The translations under genes were made by a program, and so were the position numbers. From assembly GCF_000196675.2 (NCBI RefSeq), contig NC_015312.1, forward strand, positions 4,278,001-4,342,000: a DNA stretch of 64,000 bases, in the 5' to 3' direction. Positions 51,487-59,108 of this stretch are shown here, piece after piece; position 1 is the first letter of the stretch; every line of letters starts with the position of its first letter. This DNA is from Pseudonocardia benzenivorans CB1190. GTDB lineage: Bacteria; Actinomycetota; Actinomycetes; Mycobacteriales; Pseudonocardiaceae. The notes beneath the pieces are model-generated. The model ran no database searches, was not told the origin of the DNA, and worked only from the letters and a program-made list of their open reading frames with translations.

Positions 51487-51801
51487 TCAGGTCAGCAACC
51501 AGGTGAGGCCCCAGGCCGCGACGAGCCCGGCGAACAGGGCGAGCGGCAGGCTGCGGGTGAGCCGCCAGAGCACCCCGGCGACGACGGCCGCCAGCAGTGC
51601 CGGCACCGTCTCGGCGGTCGTGACGCGCCCGTGCGGCGCGACGAGTGCGGGCAGCGCGATCGCCGCCGGCACCGCGGGTCCGACGTACTGCAGCAGCCGT
51701 GTGACCACGGCGGGCGGGCGTGCCCCCGCGGTGGCGAGGAACGCCGCACGCATCAGGTACGTGCCGACGCCGATCGCGACGAGCACCAGCAGGTCAGCCA
51801 C
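51487..51801 (-). CDS. azlD: AzlD-type branched-chain amino-acid exporter subunit
   Basis: 104 aa, four short membrane helices. GVGTYLMRAAFL near the N-terminus and VPAAIALPAL are typical of AzlD. With AzlC it forms an exporter for branched-chain amino acids or analogues. GTG 51801 overlaps azlC by 8 bp. Confidence 0.9.
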   Translation of the reverse strand: MADLLVLVAIGVGTYLMRAAFLATAGARPPAVVTRLLQYVGPAVPAAIALPALVAPHGRVTTAETVPALLAAVVAGVLWRLTRSLPLALFAGLVAAWGLTWLLT

Positions 51802-52543
51802 GACGGCCTCCCACCAGCGCGCCGGCGGCGATCCCGGCCGCGGCACCGACCAACAGGCCCAGGCCCAGCGGGAGCCCGGAGGCGGCGACCGCGACCAGCC
51901 CACCCGTCGCGGCGGCCGCCCACGCCGGGCGTGAGGTCAGCATCGGGAGGACGAGCAGCAGGAACGTCAGCGGTGCGGCGACGTCGAGGCGCAGACCGTC
52001 GGGCAGCACCCCCGCGAGCAGCGTCCCGGATGCGGTGATGGCCATCCAGGCGGTCCACAGCGTCGCGCCGACGCCCAGGTAGTAGGCGAGCCGCAGCCGG
52101 GCGTCCCCGCCGCCGTCGGGCTTGGTGAACCGGCCGACGGCCAGCGCGTAGACGGGGTCGGCCAGCAGGTAGGCGCCGCCCCAGCGGGCGCGTCGCGACC
52201 AGCCCGACGCGTGCTGGGCCAGCGATGCGCTGTAGAGCAGCATCCGGGAGTTGACGACGAGGGCACCCAGCACGACCACCGCGACGTTCGCGCCGGCGCC
52301 GAGCAGCTGTACCGCGAGCAGCTGGGCGGCGCCGCCGAACAGCAGCGGTGACGACGACCAGGCCACGAGCGGCGAGATGCCGGAGGCGGCCAGGGTGGCG
52401 CCGAGCGTCAGCCCGAACGGGACGTAGGCGGCGATGACCGGGACGGCGTCGGCCGCCGCGCGCAGCACGACCGGCCGCAGCGGGACCGGCCGCAGCGGGA
52501 CCGGCGGGGCAGCGGCACGCAGGGATCGCGATCCGGTGTGCAC
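51794..52543 (-). CDS. azlC: AzlC-type branched-chain amino-acid exporter subunit
   Basis: 249 aa. AAYVPFGLTLGATLAASGIS, SPLLFGGAAQLLAVQLL and VNSRMLLYSASLAQH are AzlC hallmarks; about 6-7 helices. GTG 52543 has CAGGAG 7 nt upstream. Just after the start a GACCGGCCGCAGCGG tandem in the DNA encodes the repeat PLRPVPLRPV. TAGCGT near 52633-52638 on the minus strand may be its -10. Confidence 0.9.
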   Translation of the reverse strand: MHTGSRSLRAAAPPVPLRPVPLRPVVLRAAADAVPVIAAYVPFGLTLGATLAASGISPLVAWSSSPLLFGGAAQLLAVQLLGAGANVAVVVLGALVVNSRMLLYSASLAQHASGWSRRARWGGAYLLADPVYALAVGRFTKPDGGGDARLRLAYYLGVGATLWTAWMAITASGTLLAGVLPDGLRLDVAAPLTFLLLVLPMLTSRPAWAAAATGGLVAVAASGLPLGLGLLVGAAAGIAAGALVGGRRG

Positions 52544-52714
52544 GGCGGGGCTCCTGTCGGTGGCCGCCGCGGTCCGGGACCCGGCGGGGGCGATGCCGTC
52601 GACCTCGTGGTCGATCGGTTCGCCACCGACGCTAGGAACGGCGCGTTCCCCTGGCGTTCGGGCCGACCGGGGGCAAACCCGAACGCCGAGCGTCCCGCGC
52701 GGAACGGAGCCCCT

Positions 52715-52754
52715 GTGAGTGGCGATGGTCGCCGGAGCGGCCATCGCCACTCAC
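52715..52754. terminator. 40-nt near-perfect hairpin, probable terminator after marR
   Basis: GTGAGTGGCGATGGTCGC, loop CGGA, GCGGCCATCGCCACTCAC: 18 pairs with one G-U. No T-run follows, as is common in actinomycetes. The arm sequence recurs at 59046-59097. Confidence 0.65.
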
Positions 52755-52765
52755 GAGGGGAGGCA

Positions 52766-52822
52766 CCGTGCCGCGGGGCGGGGCTGGGGCCGTGCCGCGG
52801 GGCGGGACCGGGCCGTGCCGCG
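52766..52822. repeat. Direct repeats CCGTGCCGCGGGGCGGG
   Basis: Copies at 52766-52782 and 52790-52806, and a partial copy CCGTGCCGCG at 52813-52822. Lies just past the marR 3' end. Confidence 0.85.
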
Positions 52823-52863
52823 TTCACCCGACGGTCACGCCCTGCGGTCCGGCCGGATCGCCC

Positions 52864-53328
52864 TCAGCGCACCTCCTCGTCCAGCCCGTCGAGGATCTTC
52901 TCCGAGATGCGCCTCATCGTGTCGACCTCGCGTCGGGTGAGGCGGTCGAACACGAGCTCGCGCACGGCCTGCACGTGCGGCGGAGCGGCTCGCTCGATGG
53001 TCTCGCGCCCGAGCTCCGTGACCACGACCATCGCGCCGCGCGAATCCTCCGCGCAGTCCTCCCGCCGGATCAGCCCGCGACGCTGCATCCGGTCGAGGTG
53101 GTGGGACAGCCGGCTCTTCTCCCACTGCAGCGAACGCCCGAGCTGCCGAGCGCGAACCGTGCCGTCGGGGGCCTCCGTGAGCTGGGCGAGAACGTCGAAG
53201 TCGGCCAGCGACAGCCCCGCCTGCGCCCGCAGCCGACGATGCAGCTCCGCGGTCAGTTTCGCGTGCATGACCAGGAAACTCAGCCACGCCTCGCTCTCCC
53301 CGTCGTCGAGCCACTGGGGTTCGGTCAT
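52864..53328 (-). CDS. MarR-family regulator
   Basis: 154 aa. Helices LSLADFDVLAQLTEAPDGTVRARQLGRSLQWEKSRLSHHLDRM contain the DNA-reading part and DCAEDSRGAMVVVTELG is the wing. ATG 53328 has TAGCAT 6 nt upstream, so leaderless. Divergent from the PRISE-type reductase at 53505, with two GGTTG..CAACC dyads between, hence the likely regulator of that gene. Confidence 0.92.
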   Translation of the reverse strand: MTEPQWLDDGESEAWLSFLVMHAKLTAELHRRLRAQAGLSLADFDVLAQLTEAPDGTVRARQLGRSLQWEKSRLSHHLDRMQRRGLIRREDCAEDSRGAMVVVTELGRETIERAAPPHVQAVRELVFDRLTRREVDTMRRISEKILDGLDEEVR

Positions 53329-53334
53329 GCCGCA

Positions 53335-53340
53335 ATGCTA
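53335..53340 (-). promoter_or_regulatory. -10 element for leaderless marR
   Basis: Minus strand TAGCAT, 6-nt spacer, ATG 53328. Confidence 0.5.
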
Positions 53341-53412
53341 TCGACCCGGTTGAGACATCACCCATCCGTCGACGCGCGCGGACGGAACTGCGCAGCACAA
53401 GCGCCCTCCTTC

Positions 53413-53461
53413 GGTTGACACGTCATCCAACCCGTGCATACATTAGGTTGTCATGTCAACC
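53413..53461 (+). promoter_or_regulatory. Promoter with two MarR-type dyads for the reductase gene
   Basis: -35 TTGACA (53415-53420), 18-bp spacer, -10 TACATT (53439-53444). Dyad 1 GGTTG..CAACC spans 53413-53432 over the -35; dyad 2, GGTTGTCATGTCAACC, spans 53446-53461 over the start point. Binding at either would block transcription. Confidence 0.6.
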
Positions 53462-53504
53462 GGAGATGCCGGGCTCCGCCCGGTGTCGTCGCCAAGGAGT
53501 GCAT

Positions 53505-54593
53505 GTGCCGGACACAGTCCTGATCACCGGGGCGAGCGGGCTGGTGGGGACAGCCGCGGTCGAGAGGTTCCTGCGTGAGGGATGGCAGGTGATCGCCGTG
53601 TCGCGCCGCCGACCGGATGTCCCCGAGCAGGCCGGGTTGCGCCATGTCCCCGTCGACCTGCGGGACGCCGCCGCCAGTCGCGACGCGCTCGGCGGTCTGA
53701 CGGCCGTCACGCACCTGGTGTACGCCGCGTCCTACGAGAAGGACGACCTCGTCGCCGGCTGGGGCGAGCGGGACCAGATGCTGACCAACGAGGCGATGCT
53801 GCGCAACACCGTCGACCCGTTGCTGGACGCGGGCGGGCTGACGCACGCCGCTCTGTTGCAGGGCACCAAGGCCTACGGGGTGCACCTGCACCCGATCCCG
53901 ATCCCCGCCCGCGAGGACGCGCCACGTGACGATCACGAGAACGCGTTCTTCCTGCAGGAGGACCTGCTGCGAGCGCGCGCCGCGGACCGGGGTCTCGCTT
54001 ACACGGTGCTGCGCCCGCAGCTGATCGTGGGGCGCACCTACGGCGTCACCCTGAACGTGGTGACGGCGATCGGCGCCTATGCCGTCATCCGCCGTGAAGA
54101 GGGCCTCCCGTTCGGTTTCCCGGGCGGGCCCAGCTTCGTCTGGGAGGCTGCGGACGCCCGCATGGTCGCGGCGGTGCTCGCGTGGGCGGCCCGGTCGCCG
54201 AAGGCACGCAACGAGATCTTCAACGTCACCAACGGCGACGTGTTCGAATGGCGCAACCTCTGGCCCGGGATCGCCGACACCCTCGGCGTCGAGGTCGGGC
54301 CCGACGAGCCCGTCAGCCTCGTCCGGTACCTGCGGGAGCGGGCCGCGACGTGGGACGCGGTCGTCGCCCGCCACGGCCTGCGGCCGTTGACACTGGCCGA
54401 GTTCGTCGGCAGCGCCGACCACCACGCCGACTTCAGCTTCGCCCACGGTGCTCCGGCGGGACCGCGCGCGTTCACGAGCACGGTGAAACTCCGCCAGGCG
54501 GGGTTCGGCGAGGCGATGCACACCGAGGACAGCTTCCGCGACGCGTTCCGGGCGATGATCGACCGCGGACTCCTGCCCCCCGCCGCCGCCTGA
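53505..54593 (+). CDS. NAD(P)-dependent reductase, PRISE-like SDR (progesterone 5beta-reductase/iridoid synthase type)
   Basis: 362 aa extended SDR. TGASGLVGTAAVERFL binds the nucleotide and SRRRP after strand 2 indicates NADPH. LLQGTKAYGVHL and NAFFLQEDLLR match the PRISE hallmarks (K in the GTKHY-type motif, Phe replacing Tyr positions in NFYYxxED); VFEWRNLWPGIADTLG is typical of the C-terminus. Such enzymes reduce activated C=C bonds of enones. GTG 53505 follows AAGGAG by 5 nt. Under probable control of the divergent MarR, so perhaps a detoxifying enone reductase. Confidence 0.85.
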   Translation: MPDTVLITGASGLVGTAAVERFLREGWQVIAVSRRRPDVPEQAGLRHVPVDLRDAAASRDALGGLTAVTHLVYAASYEKDDLVAGWGERDQMLTNEAMLRNTVDPLLDAGGLTHAALLQGTKAYGVHLHPIPIPAREDAPRDDHENAFFLQEDLLRARAADRGLAYTVLRPQLIVGRTYGVTLNVVTAIGAYAVIRREEGLPFGFPGGPSFVWEAADARMVAAVLAWAARSPKARNEIFNVTNGDVFEWRNLWPGIADTLGVEVGPDEPVSLVRYLRERAATWDAVVARHGLRPLTLAEFVGSADHHADFSFAHGAPAGPRAFTSTVKLRQAGFGEAMHTEDSFRDAFRAMIDRGLLPPAAA

Positions 54594-54626
54594 CACCGGC
54601 CGGCGCCCGCGGGGGTGCCGGCGTCG

Positions 54627-55316
54627 TCAGCCGCCGTCGGTGTCGCGGTGGAAGTCCTCGATGTGCCGGCGGACGGCGGTCTCGGCGTCGTCGGCCCGGC
54701 CCTCGCGGACGGCGCGCAGGATCGCCCGGTGCTCGGCGCGCAACCGGTCGGCGAGCGTGGGCCAGTCGGCGGCGCGGGCGGCACCCTGCCCGATGTACGC
54801 GCGCACCGCCCCGCGGATCCCGGCCAGCACCGCGGCGTGCAGGACGTTGCCCGACATCTCCGCGAGCACGACGTGGAAGGCGCCGTCGAGGTCGAGGAAC
54901 GTCGCGACGTCGACGCCCGGCGCGTCCATGGCGTCGAGCAGGGTCGTGGCCCGGTCGAGGCCGTCGGCGGCGGGTCGGGCCGCGGCGCTGCGCACGGCCG
55001 CCCCTTCGACGAGCAACCGCAGGTCGACGACGTCGCCGACCGGGACGTGGTCGGTCGCGACGTGCAGCCGCAGCGCGGCGCCGAGTCCCGCCGCCGGGTC
55101 GGCGACGACGGTCGCGCCCGCCTCCGGCCCCGAGCCCGTGGCGGTCCGGATGACGCCGAGCGCCTCGAGGATCTTGATCGCCTCCCGCACCGAGGGCCGC
55201 GACACCCCGAGGCGCTCGGCGAGCGCCCGCTCCCCGGGCAGCCGGTCGCCGAGGCGGATCCGCCCGGCGGCGAGGTCGTCCTCGATGTGGGCGAGGACGA
55301 CCTGGTGGGTACGCAT
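54627..55316 (-). CDS. FadR-subfamily GntR regulator, LldR-like
   Basis: 229 aa. Winged helix GRIRLGDRLPGERALAERLGVSRPSVREAIKIL, then an FCD ligand domain with metal ligands (LDLDGAFHVVLAEMSGN; AEHRAILRAVREG). Divergent from lutABC and next to a TGGTCTGACCA-type operator, the site preferred by LldR/PdhR/FadR-like proteins, so it most likely represses lactate use until L-lactate is present. ATG 55316 lies 7 nt after TAGGCT, hence probably leaderless and autorepressed. Confidence 0.9.
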   Translation of the reverse strand: MRTHQVVLAHIEDDLAAGRIRLGDRLPGERALAERLGVSRPSVREAIKILEALGVIRTATGSGPEAGATVVADPAAGLGAALRLHVATDHVPVGDVVDLRLLVEGAAVRSAAARPAADGLDRATTLLDAMDAPGVDVATFLDLDGAFHVVLAEMSGNVLHAAVLAGIRGAVRAYIGQGAARAADWPTLADRLRAEHRAILRAVREGRADDAETAVRRHIEDFHRDTDGG

Positions 55317-55323
55317 GCGGCCC

Positions 55324-55360
55324 AGCCTATCCGGTGTGGTCTGACCACACGCGCTACGCT
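55324..55360. promoter_or_regulatory. Symmetric divergent promoters with 17-bp LldR-type operator
   Basis: GTGTGGTCTGACCACAC (55334-55350) is a perfect palindrome around T55342. The minus-strand -10 TAGGCT (55329-55324) ends 4 bp to its left and the plus-strand -10 TACGCT (55355-55360) starts 4 bp to its right, so one bound dimer would block both regulator and lut transcription. Confidence 0.75.
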
Positions 55361-55392
55361 GGCCGCCGACCGCGTCCCGGAGGTCGCCCACC

Positions 55393-56121
55393 ATGAAGAT
55401 CGCGCTGTTCGTCACCTGCCTGTCCGACGCCCTGTTCCCCGAGGTCGGCAAGGCCGTCGTGCGCCTGCTCGAACGGCTCGGCCACGAGGTCGCGTTCCCC
55501 GCCGAGCAGACCTGCTGCGGCCAGATGCACGTCAACACCGGCTACCGGCGGGAGGCGCTCGGGCTGGTGCGCCACCACGTCGAGACGTTCGAGCCCTACG
55601 ACGCGATCGTCGCGCCCTCGGGCTCGTGCGTCGGCTCGGTGCGCCACCAGCACGCCGACGTCGCCCGCGCCGGCGGTGACGGCGCGCTCGCCGCCCGCGC
55701 CGAGGCGGTCGCCGCCCGGACGTACGAGCTGTCGGAGCTGCTCGTCGACGTGCTGCACGTCGAGGACGTCGGCGCCTACTACCCGCACCGCGTCACCTAC
55801 CACCCGACCTGCCACTCGCTGCGGATGCTGCACGTCGGCGACCGGCCGCTGCGGCTGCTGCGCAACGTCCGCGGCATGACGCTGCTGGAGCTGCCGGGGG
55901 CCGACCAGTGCTGCGGGTTCGGCGGGACGTTCGCGGTGAAGAACGCCGACACCTCGACGGCGATGCTGGCCGACAAGATGTCTCACGTCCTCTCGACGGG
56001 CGCGGAGGCGGTCAGCGCGGGTGACAGCTCGTGCCTGATGCACATCGGCGGCGGTCTGTCGCGGCTGCGCACCGGCACCCGCACGGTGCACCTCGCCGAG
56101 ATCCTGGCGAGCGTCGAATGA
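55393..56121 (+). CDS. lutA: Lactate-utilisation Fe-S protein LutA (LldE)
   Basis: 242 aa. Two CCG domains: EQTCCGQMHVNTGY with the later PSGSCVG, and TYHPTCHSL with GADQCCGFGGTFAVK; they hold Fe-S/heterodisulfide-type centres. With LutB and LutC it oxidises L-lactate to pyruvate. CGGAGG lies before ATG 55393. Its stop overlaps lutB's ATG by 4 bp. Repressed by the divergent LldR-like protein. Confidence 0.94.
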   Translation: MKIALFVTCLSDALFPEVGKAVVRLLERLGHEVAFPAEQTCCGQMHVNTGYRREALGLVRHHVETFEPYDAIVAPSGSCVGSVRHQHADVARAGGDGALAARAEAVAARTYELSELLVDVLHVEDVGAYYPHRVTYHPTCHSLRMLHVGDRPLRLLRNVRGMTLLELPGADQCCGFGGTFAVKNADTSTAMLADKMSHVLSTGAEAVSAGDSSCLMHIGGGLSRLRTGTRTVHLAEILASVE

Positions 56122-57584
56122 GCACGGACCTGGGACTCCCCCGGTTCGCCCCGCGCGGGGTCGGGCACCTGCGCGGCGAGCGGAGCTTCCCCGCCGCCGC
56201 CCGCGACGCCCTCGCCGACTCCCAGCTGCGGCGCAACCTCGGGCACGCGACGTCGACGATCCGCGCGAAGCGCGCCGCGGTCGTGGCCGAGCGCGCCGAC
56301 TGGGAGGAGCTGCGCGCCGCGGGCGAGGCGATCAAGGCCGCGACGATGGCCCGGCTCGACGAGCACCTCGAACGGCTCGAGGCCGAGGTCACCCGCCGCG
56401 GCGGAGCCGTCCACTGGGCCCGCGACGCCGAGGAGGCCAACGCGATCGTCACCCGGCTCGTCGCGGCGACGGGCAGCCGCGAGGTCGTCAAGGTCAAGTC
56501 GATGGCGACGCGGGAGATCGGGCTCAACGAGGCGCTGGCGGCCGCGGGCGTCGACACCCAGGAGACCGACCTCGCGGAGCTGATCGTCCAGCTGGGCGGC
56601 GACCTGCCGTCGCACATCCTGGTGCCGGCCATCCACCGCAACCGCGCCGAGATCCGCGAGATCTTCCTGCGCGAGATGCCGGGCGTCGACCCCGCGCTCA
56701 CCGACGAACCCCGCCGCCTCGCCATGGCCGCCCGCTCCTACCTGCGGGAACGTTTCCTGCGCGCCGAGGTCGCGATCTCCGGGGCCAACTTCGGCGTCGC
56801 GGAGACCGGGTCGCTGCTCGTCGTCGAGTCCGAGGGCAACGGCCGCATGTGCCTCACGCTGCCCCGCACCCTGATCACGGTGATGGGCATCGAGAAGGTC
56901 GTGCCGAGCTGGGCCGACCTGGAGGTGTTCCTGCAACTGCTGCCCCGCAGCTCCACCGGCGAGCGGATGAACCCCTACACCTCGGTGTGGACGGGTGTCA
57001 CCCCCGGCGACGGGCCGGCCGAGGTCCATCTCGTCCTGCTCGACAACGGCCGCACCGCCACCCTCGCCGACGACGTCGGCCGGGCCGCGCTGCACTGCAT
57101 CAAGTGCTCGGCGTGCCTCAACGTCTGCCCGGTCTACGAGCGCACCGGCGGGCACGCCTACGGCTCGGTGTACCCGGGGCCGATCGGCGCCGTGCTGTCG
57201 CCGCAGCTCACGGGCGTGGAGGACAACGCGTCGCTGCCGTTCGCGTCGTCGCTGTGCGGGGCCTGCTACGAGGTCTGCCCCGTCCGCATCGACATCCCGT
57301 CGCTGCTCGTGCGGCTGCGCGCCCAGCACGTCGAGGCCCGCCGGGAGGCGTCGCGGGTGCCGAGCGCGGAGGCCGTCGCGATGGCCGCGGCCGCATGGAC
57401 CATGGCCGACCCGCGCCGGTTCGCCGCGGCGGAGAAGGCGTCGCGGCTGGGGCGGGTGTTCGGGCGGCGGTCGGGACAGCTGACGACGCTGCCACCGCCG
57501 CTGTCGGCCTGGACCGCGGGCCGCGACGCCCCGAGGCCACCCGCTGAGACGTTCCGCGAGTGGTGGGCGAGGGAACGCGGATGA
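56118..57584 (+). CDS. lutB: Lactate-utilisation Fe-S protein LutB
   Basis: 488 aa. LUD domain first (KVKSMATREIGLNEAL, GANFGVAETGSLLVVESEG), then two 4Fe-4S sites CIKCSACLNVCPVYE and CGACYEVCPVRIDIP (about residues 325-395), and the C-terminal LutB domain (FREWWARERG). Electron-transfer subunit of the LutABC lactate dehydrogenase. ATG 56118 coupled to lutA and the stop coupled to lutC (ATGA). Confidence 0.95.
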   Translation: MSTDLGLPRFAPRGVGHLRGERSFPAAARDALADSQLRRNLGHATSTIRAKRAAVVAERADWEELRAAGEAIKAATMARLDEHLERLEAEVTRRGGAVHWARDAEEANAIVTRLVAATGSREVVKVKSMATREIGLNEALAAAGVDTQETDLAELIVQLGGDLPSHILVPAIHRNRAEIREIFLREMPGVDPALTDEPRRLAMAARSYLRERFLRAEVAISGANFGVAETGSLLVVESEGNGRMCLTLPRTLITVMGIEKVVPSWADLEVFLQLLPRSSTGERMNPYTSVWTGVTPGDGPAEVHLVLLDNGRTATLADDVGRAALHCIKCSACLNVCPVYERTGGHAYGSVYPGPIGAVLSPQLTGVEDNASLPFASSLCGACYEVCPVRIDIPSLLVRLRAQHVEARREASRVPSAEAVAMAAAAWTMADPRRFAAAEKASRLGRVFGRRSGQLTTLPPPLSAWTAGRDAPRPPAETFREWWARERG

Positions 57585-58190
57585 ACGCGCGCAACGAGAT
57601 CCTCGGCCGGATCCGGGCGGCGAACACAGCGGCGCAGGCGCGGGAGACGCCGGTCCCCCGCGACTACGAGCGCCGCAGCCCGCACGCCCCCGGCAGCCCG
57701 GAGCTGCTCGACCTGCTCACCGACCGGCTCGTCGACTACAGGGCCACCGTCGTCCGGGTCCCCTCCGACGGCGTCGACGACGCGCTCGCGCAGGCCGTCG
57801 CCGGGTACCGACCGGTGCTCCTGCCACCCGACGCGCCCTGGGAGCTCGACGGCACCCGCGACTCCCCCGGGTTCGGCCCGGGCGACCTCGACGGCTTCGC
57901 CGCCGTCGTCACCGGGTGCGGTGGCGTGCGCGGAGACCGGGACCATCGCCCTCGACGGCGGCCCGGCACAGGGCCGCCGCGCGATCACCCTCGTGCCCGA
58001 CGTCCACGTGTGCGTGGTCCGCGCCGACCAGGTCGTCGGCTCGGTGCCGGAGCTGGTCGCCGCGCTCTCGCCGGCCCGCCCGATCACCCTGGTCAGCGGC
58101 CCGTCGGCGACCTCGGACATCGAGCTGCAGCGCGTCGAGGGCGTGCACGGCCCCCGCACCCTCGTCGTCGTCCTCACCGAACCCGCGTGA
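57581..58190 (+). pseudogene. lutC: lutC with an internal frameshift
   Basis: ATG 57581 overlaps lutB's stop. The first frame reads a good LutC N-terminus ([18 protein letters not shown] ... GFAAVVTGC) up to 57919; the normal continuation ([20 protein letters not shown] ... [20 protein letters not shown]) is in another frame from 57921 and ends at 58190. Family members read TGC-(Ala)-GTGGC; here only one base lies between TGC (57917-57919) and GTG (57921), so two bases appear lost. Either a true inactivating mutation or a sequencing error. If real, lactate oxidation by LutABC would fail unless the second frame restarts at GTG 57921. Confidence 0.82.
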
Positions 58191-58201
58191 GCACCCGACG
58201 C

Positions 58202-58252
58202 GAACGAACGGCCCGGTCGCGCAACTGAGTTGCGCGACCGGGCCGTTCGTTC
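58202..58252. terminator. 51-nt perfect palindrome, terminator of lutABC
   Basis: Left arm 58202-58226 (GAACGAACGGCCCGG...) is exactly complementary to 58228-58252 around a single G. The innermost bases must open to make a loop. No T-run. It follows the lutC stop by 11 bp. Confidence 0.75.
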
Positions 58253-58269
58253 CCGCGGGAGGGCACCGC

Positions 58270-58275
58270 TACGGT
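58270..58275 (+). promoter_or_regulatory. -10 element for a leaderless gene
   Basis: TACGGT, 7-nt spacer, ATG 58283. Confidence 0.5.
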
Positions 58276-58282
58276 GCTGCGC

Positions 58283-59050
58283 ATGGCACGTCGGCACGAC
58301 CACGACGCGGGTGGCGACCCGGAGGTGTTGGCGGCCAAGGCCGCGCTGCGCGACGAGGTGTGGTCGTCACTGACCGACGCCGGGGTCGCCCGCTTCCCCG
58401 GGGCGCGCAACCGCATCTCCAACTTCGTCGGCGCCGAGGCCGCCGCGCAGCGCCTGCGCGAGCTGCCGGAGTGGGCCGCCGCGCAGCGGGTGAAGTCCAA
58501 CCCCGACTCCGCGCAGCTCCCGGTCCGGCAGCGGGCGCTGGAGGACGGCAAGACCGTCTACATGGCCGTGCCGCGGCTGGCCGAGGAGGACCCCTTCTTC
58601 CTGCTCGACCCCGACCACCTCGCCGACCCGCCGCGGCGCGCCGTGTCCATCAAGAACGCGATGCGCTCGGCCCGCCGCGTCGCCGTCGCCGACCTGGAGC
58701 CGGTGGACCTCGTGGTCACCGGGTGCGTGGCCGTCGGCGAGGACGGCGCCCGGCTGGGCAAGGGCGGCGGGTTCGCCGACCTGGAGTTCGCGCTGGCGAG
58801 CGCCGCGGGACTGATCGGGCCGGACACGGTCGTCGTGACGACGGTGCACGAGCTGCAGGTCCGCCCGGCCGGTGCGATCCCGACGACCTCGCACGACGCG
58901 CCCGTCGACCTGATCGTCACCGCGGACCGGGTGATCGACTGCCGGCGGCACCGGCACGACCGCCCGACCGGTCACATCGACTGGGACGCGCTCACCGAGG
59001 AGAAGATCGCGGCGATCCCGCTGCTTGCGGCGCTGCGAACGAGGTCGTGA
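58283..59050 (+). CDS. 5-formyltetrahydrofolate cyclo-ligase family protein (MTHFSD-like)
   Basis: 255 aa. KAALRDEVWSSL starts the fold; RVKSNPDSAQLPVRQRAL replaces the usual substrate loop, and VTGCVAVGEDGARLGKGGGFADLEFAL keeps the G-x-G-K-G-G-G-F/Y-x-D signature of 5-formyl-THF cyclo-ligases. The longer form resembles the methenyl-THF-synthetase-domain proteins, whose activity is unsettled. Leaderless start at ATG 58283 (TACGGT upstream). Its stop lies in a hairpin terminator. It may link to the folate theme of folD, but is 11 kb away. Confidence 0.85.
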   Translation: MARRHDHDAGGDPEVLAAKAALRDEVWSSLTDAGVARFPGARNRISNFVGAEAAAQRLRELPEWAAAQRVKSNPDSAQLPVRQRALEDGKTVYMAVPRLAEEDPFFLLDPDHLADPPRRAVSIKNAMRSARRVAVADLEPVDLVVTGCVAVGEDGARLGKGGGFADLEFALASAAGLIGPDTVVVTTVHELQVRPAGAIPTTSHDAPVDLIVTADRVIDCRRHRHDRPTGHIDWDALTEEKIAAIPLLAALRTRS

Positions 59051-59097
59051 GTGGCGATAGTCGCCATAGCGACTGCCGTAGCGACCATCGCCGCTCA
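59046..59097. terminator. Hairpin terminator overlapping the preceding stop codon
   Basis: GTGAGTGGCGATAGTCGC (59046-59063) pairs with GCGACCATCGCCGCTCAC (59080-59097) with one mismatch and one G-U; the loop is 16 nt. Arm is nearly the same as that at 52715. Confidence 0.65.
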
Positions 59098-59108
59098 CAG
59101 GAGATGAC

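Larger units (their letters stand above)
52544..52863. other. 320-bp gap between azlC and marR
   Basis: No gene. It holds the azlCD promoter region on the left, a strong hairpin at 52715-52754 and direct repeats at 52766-52822. Confidence 0.6.
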
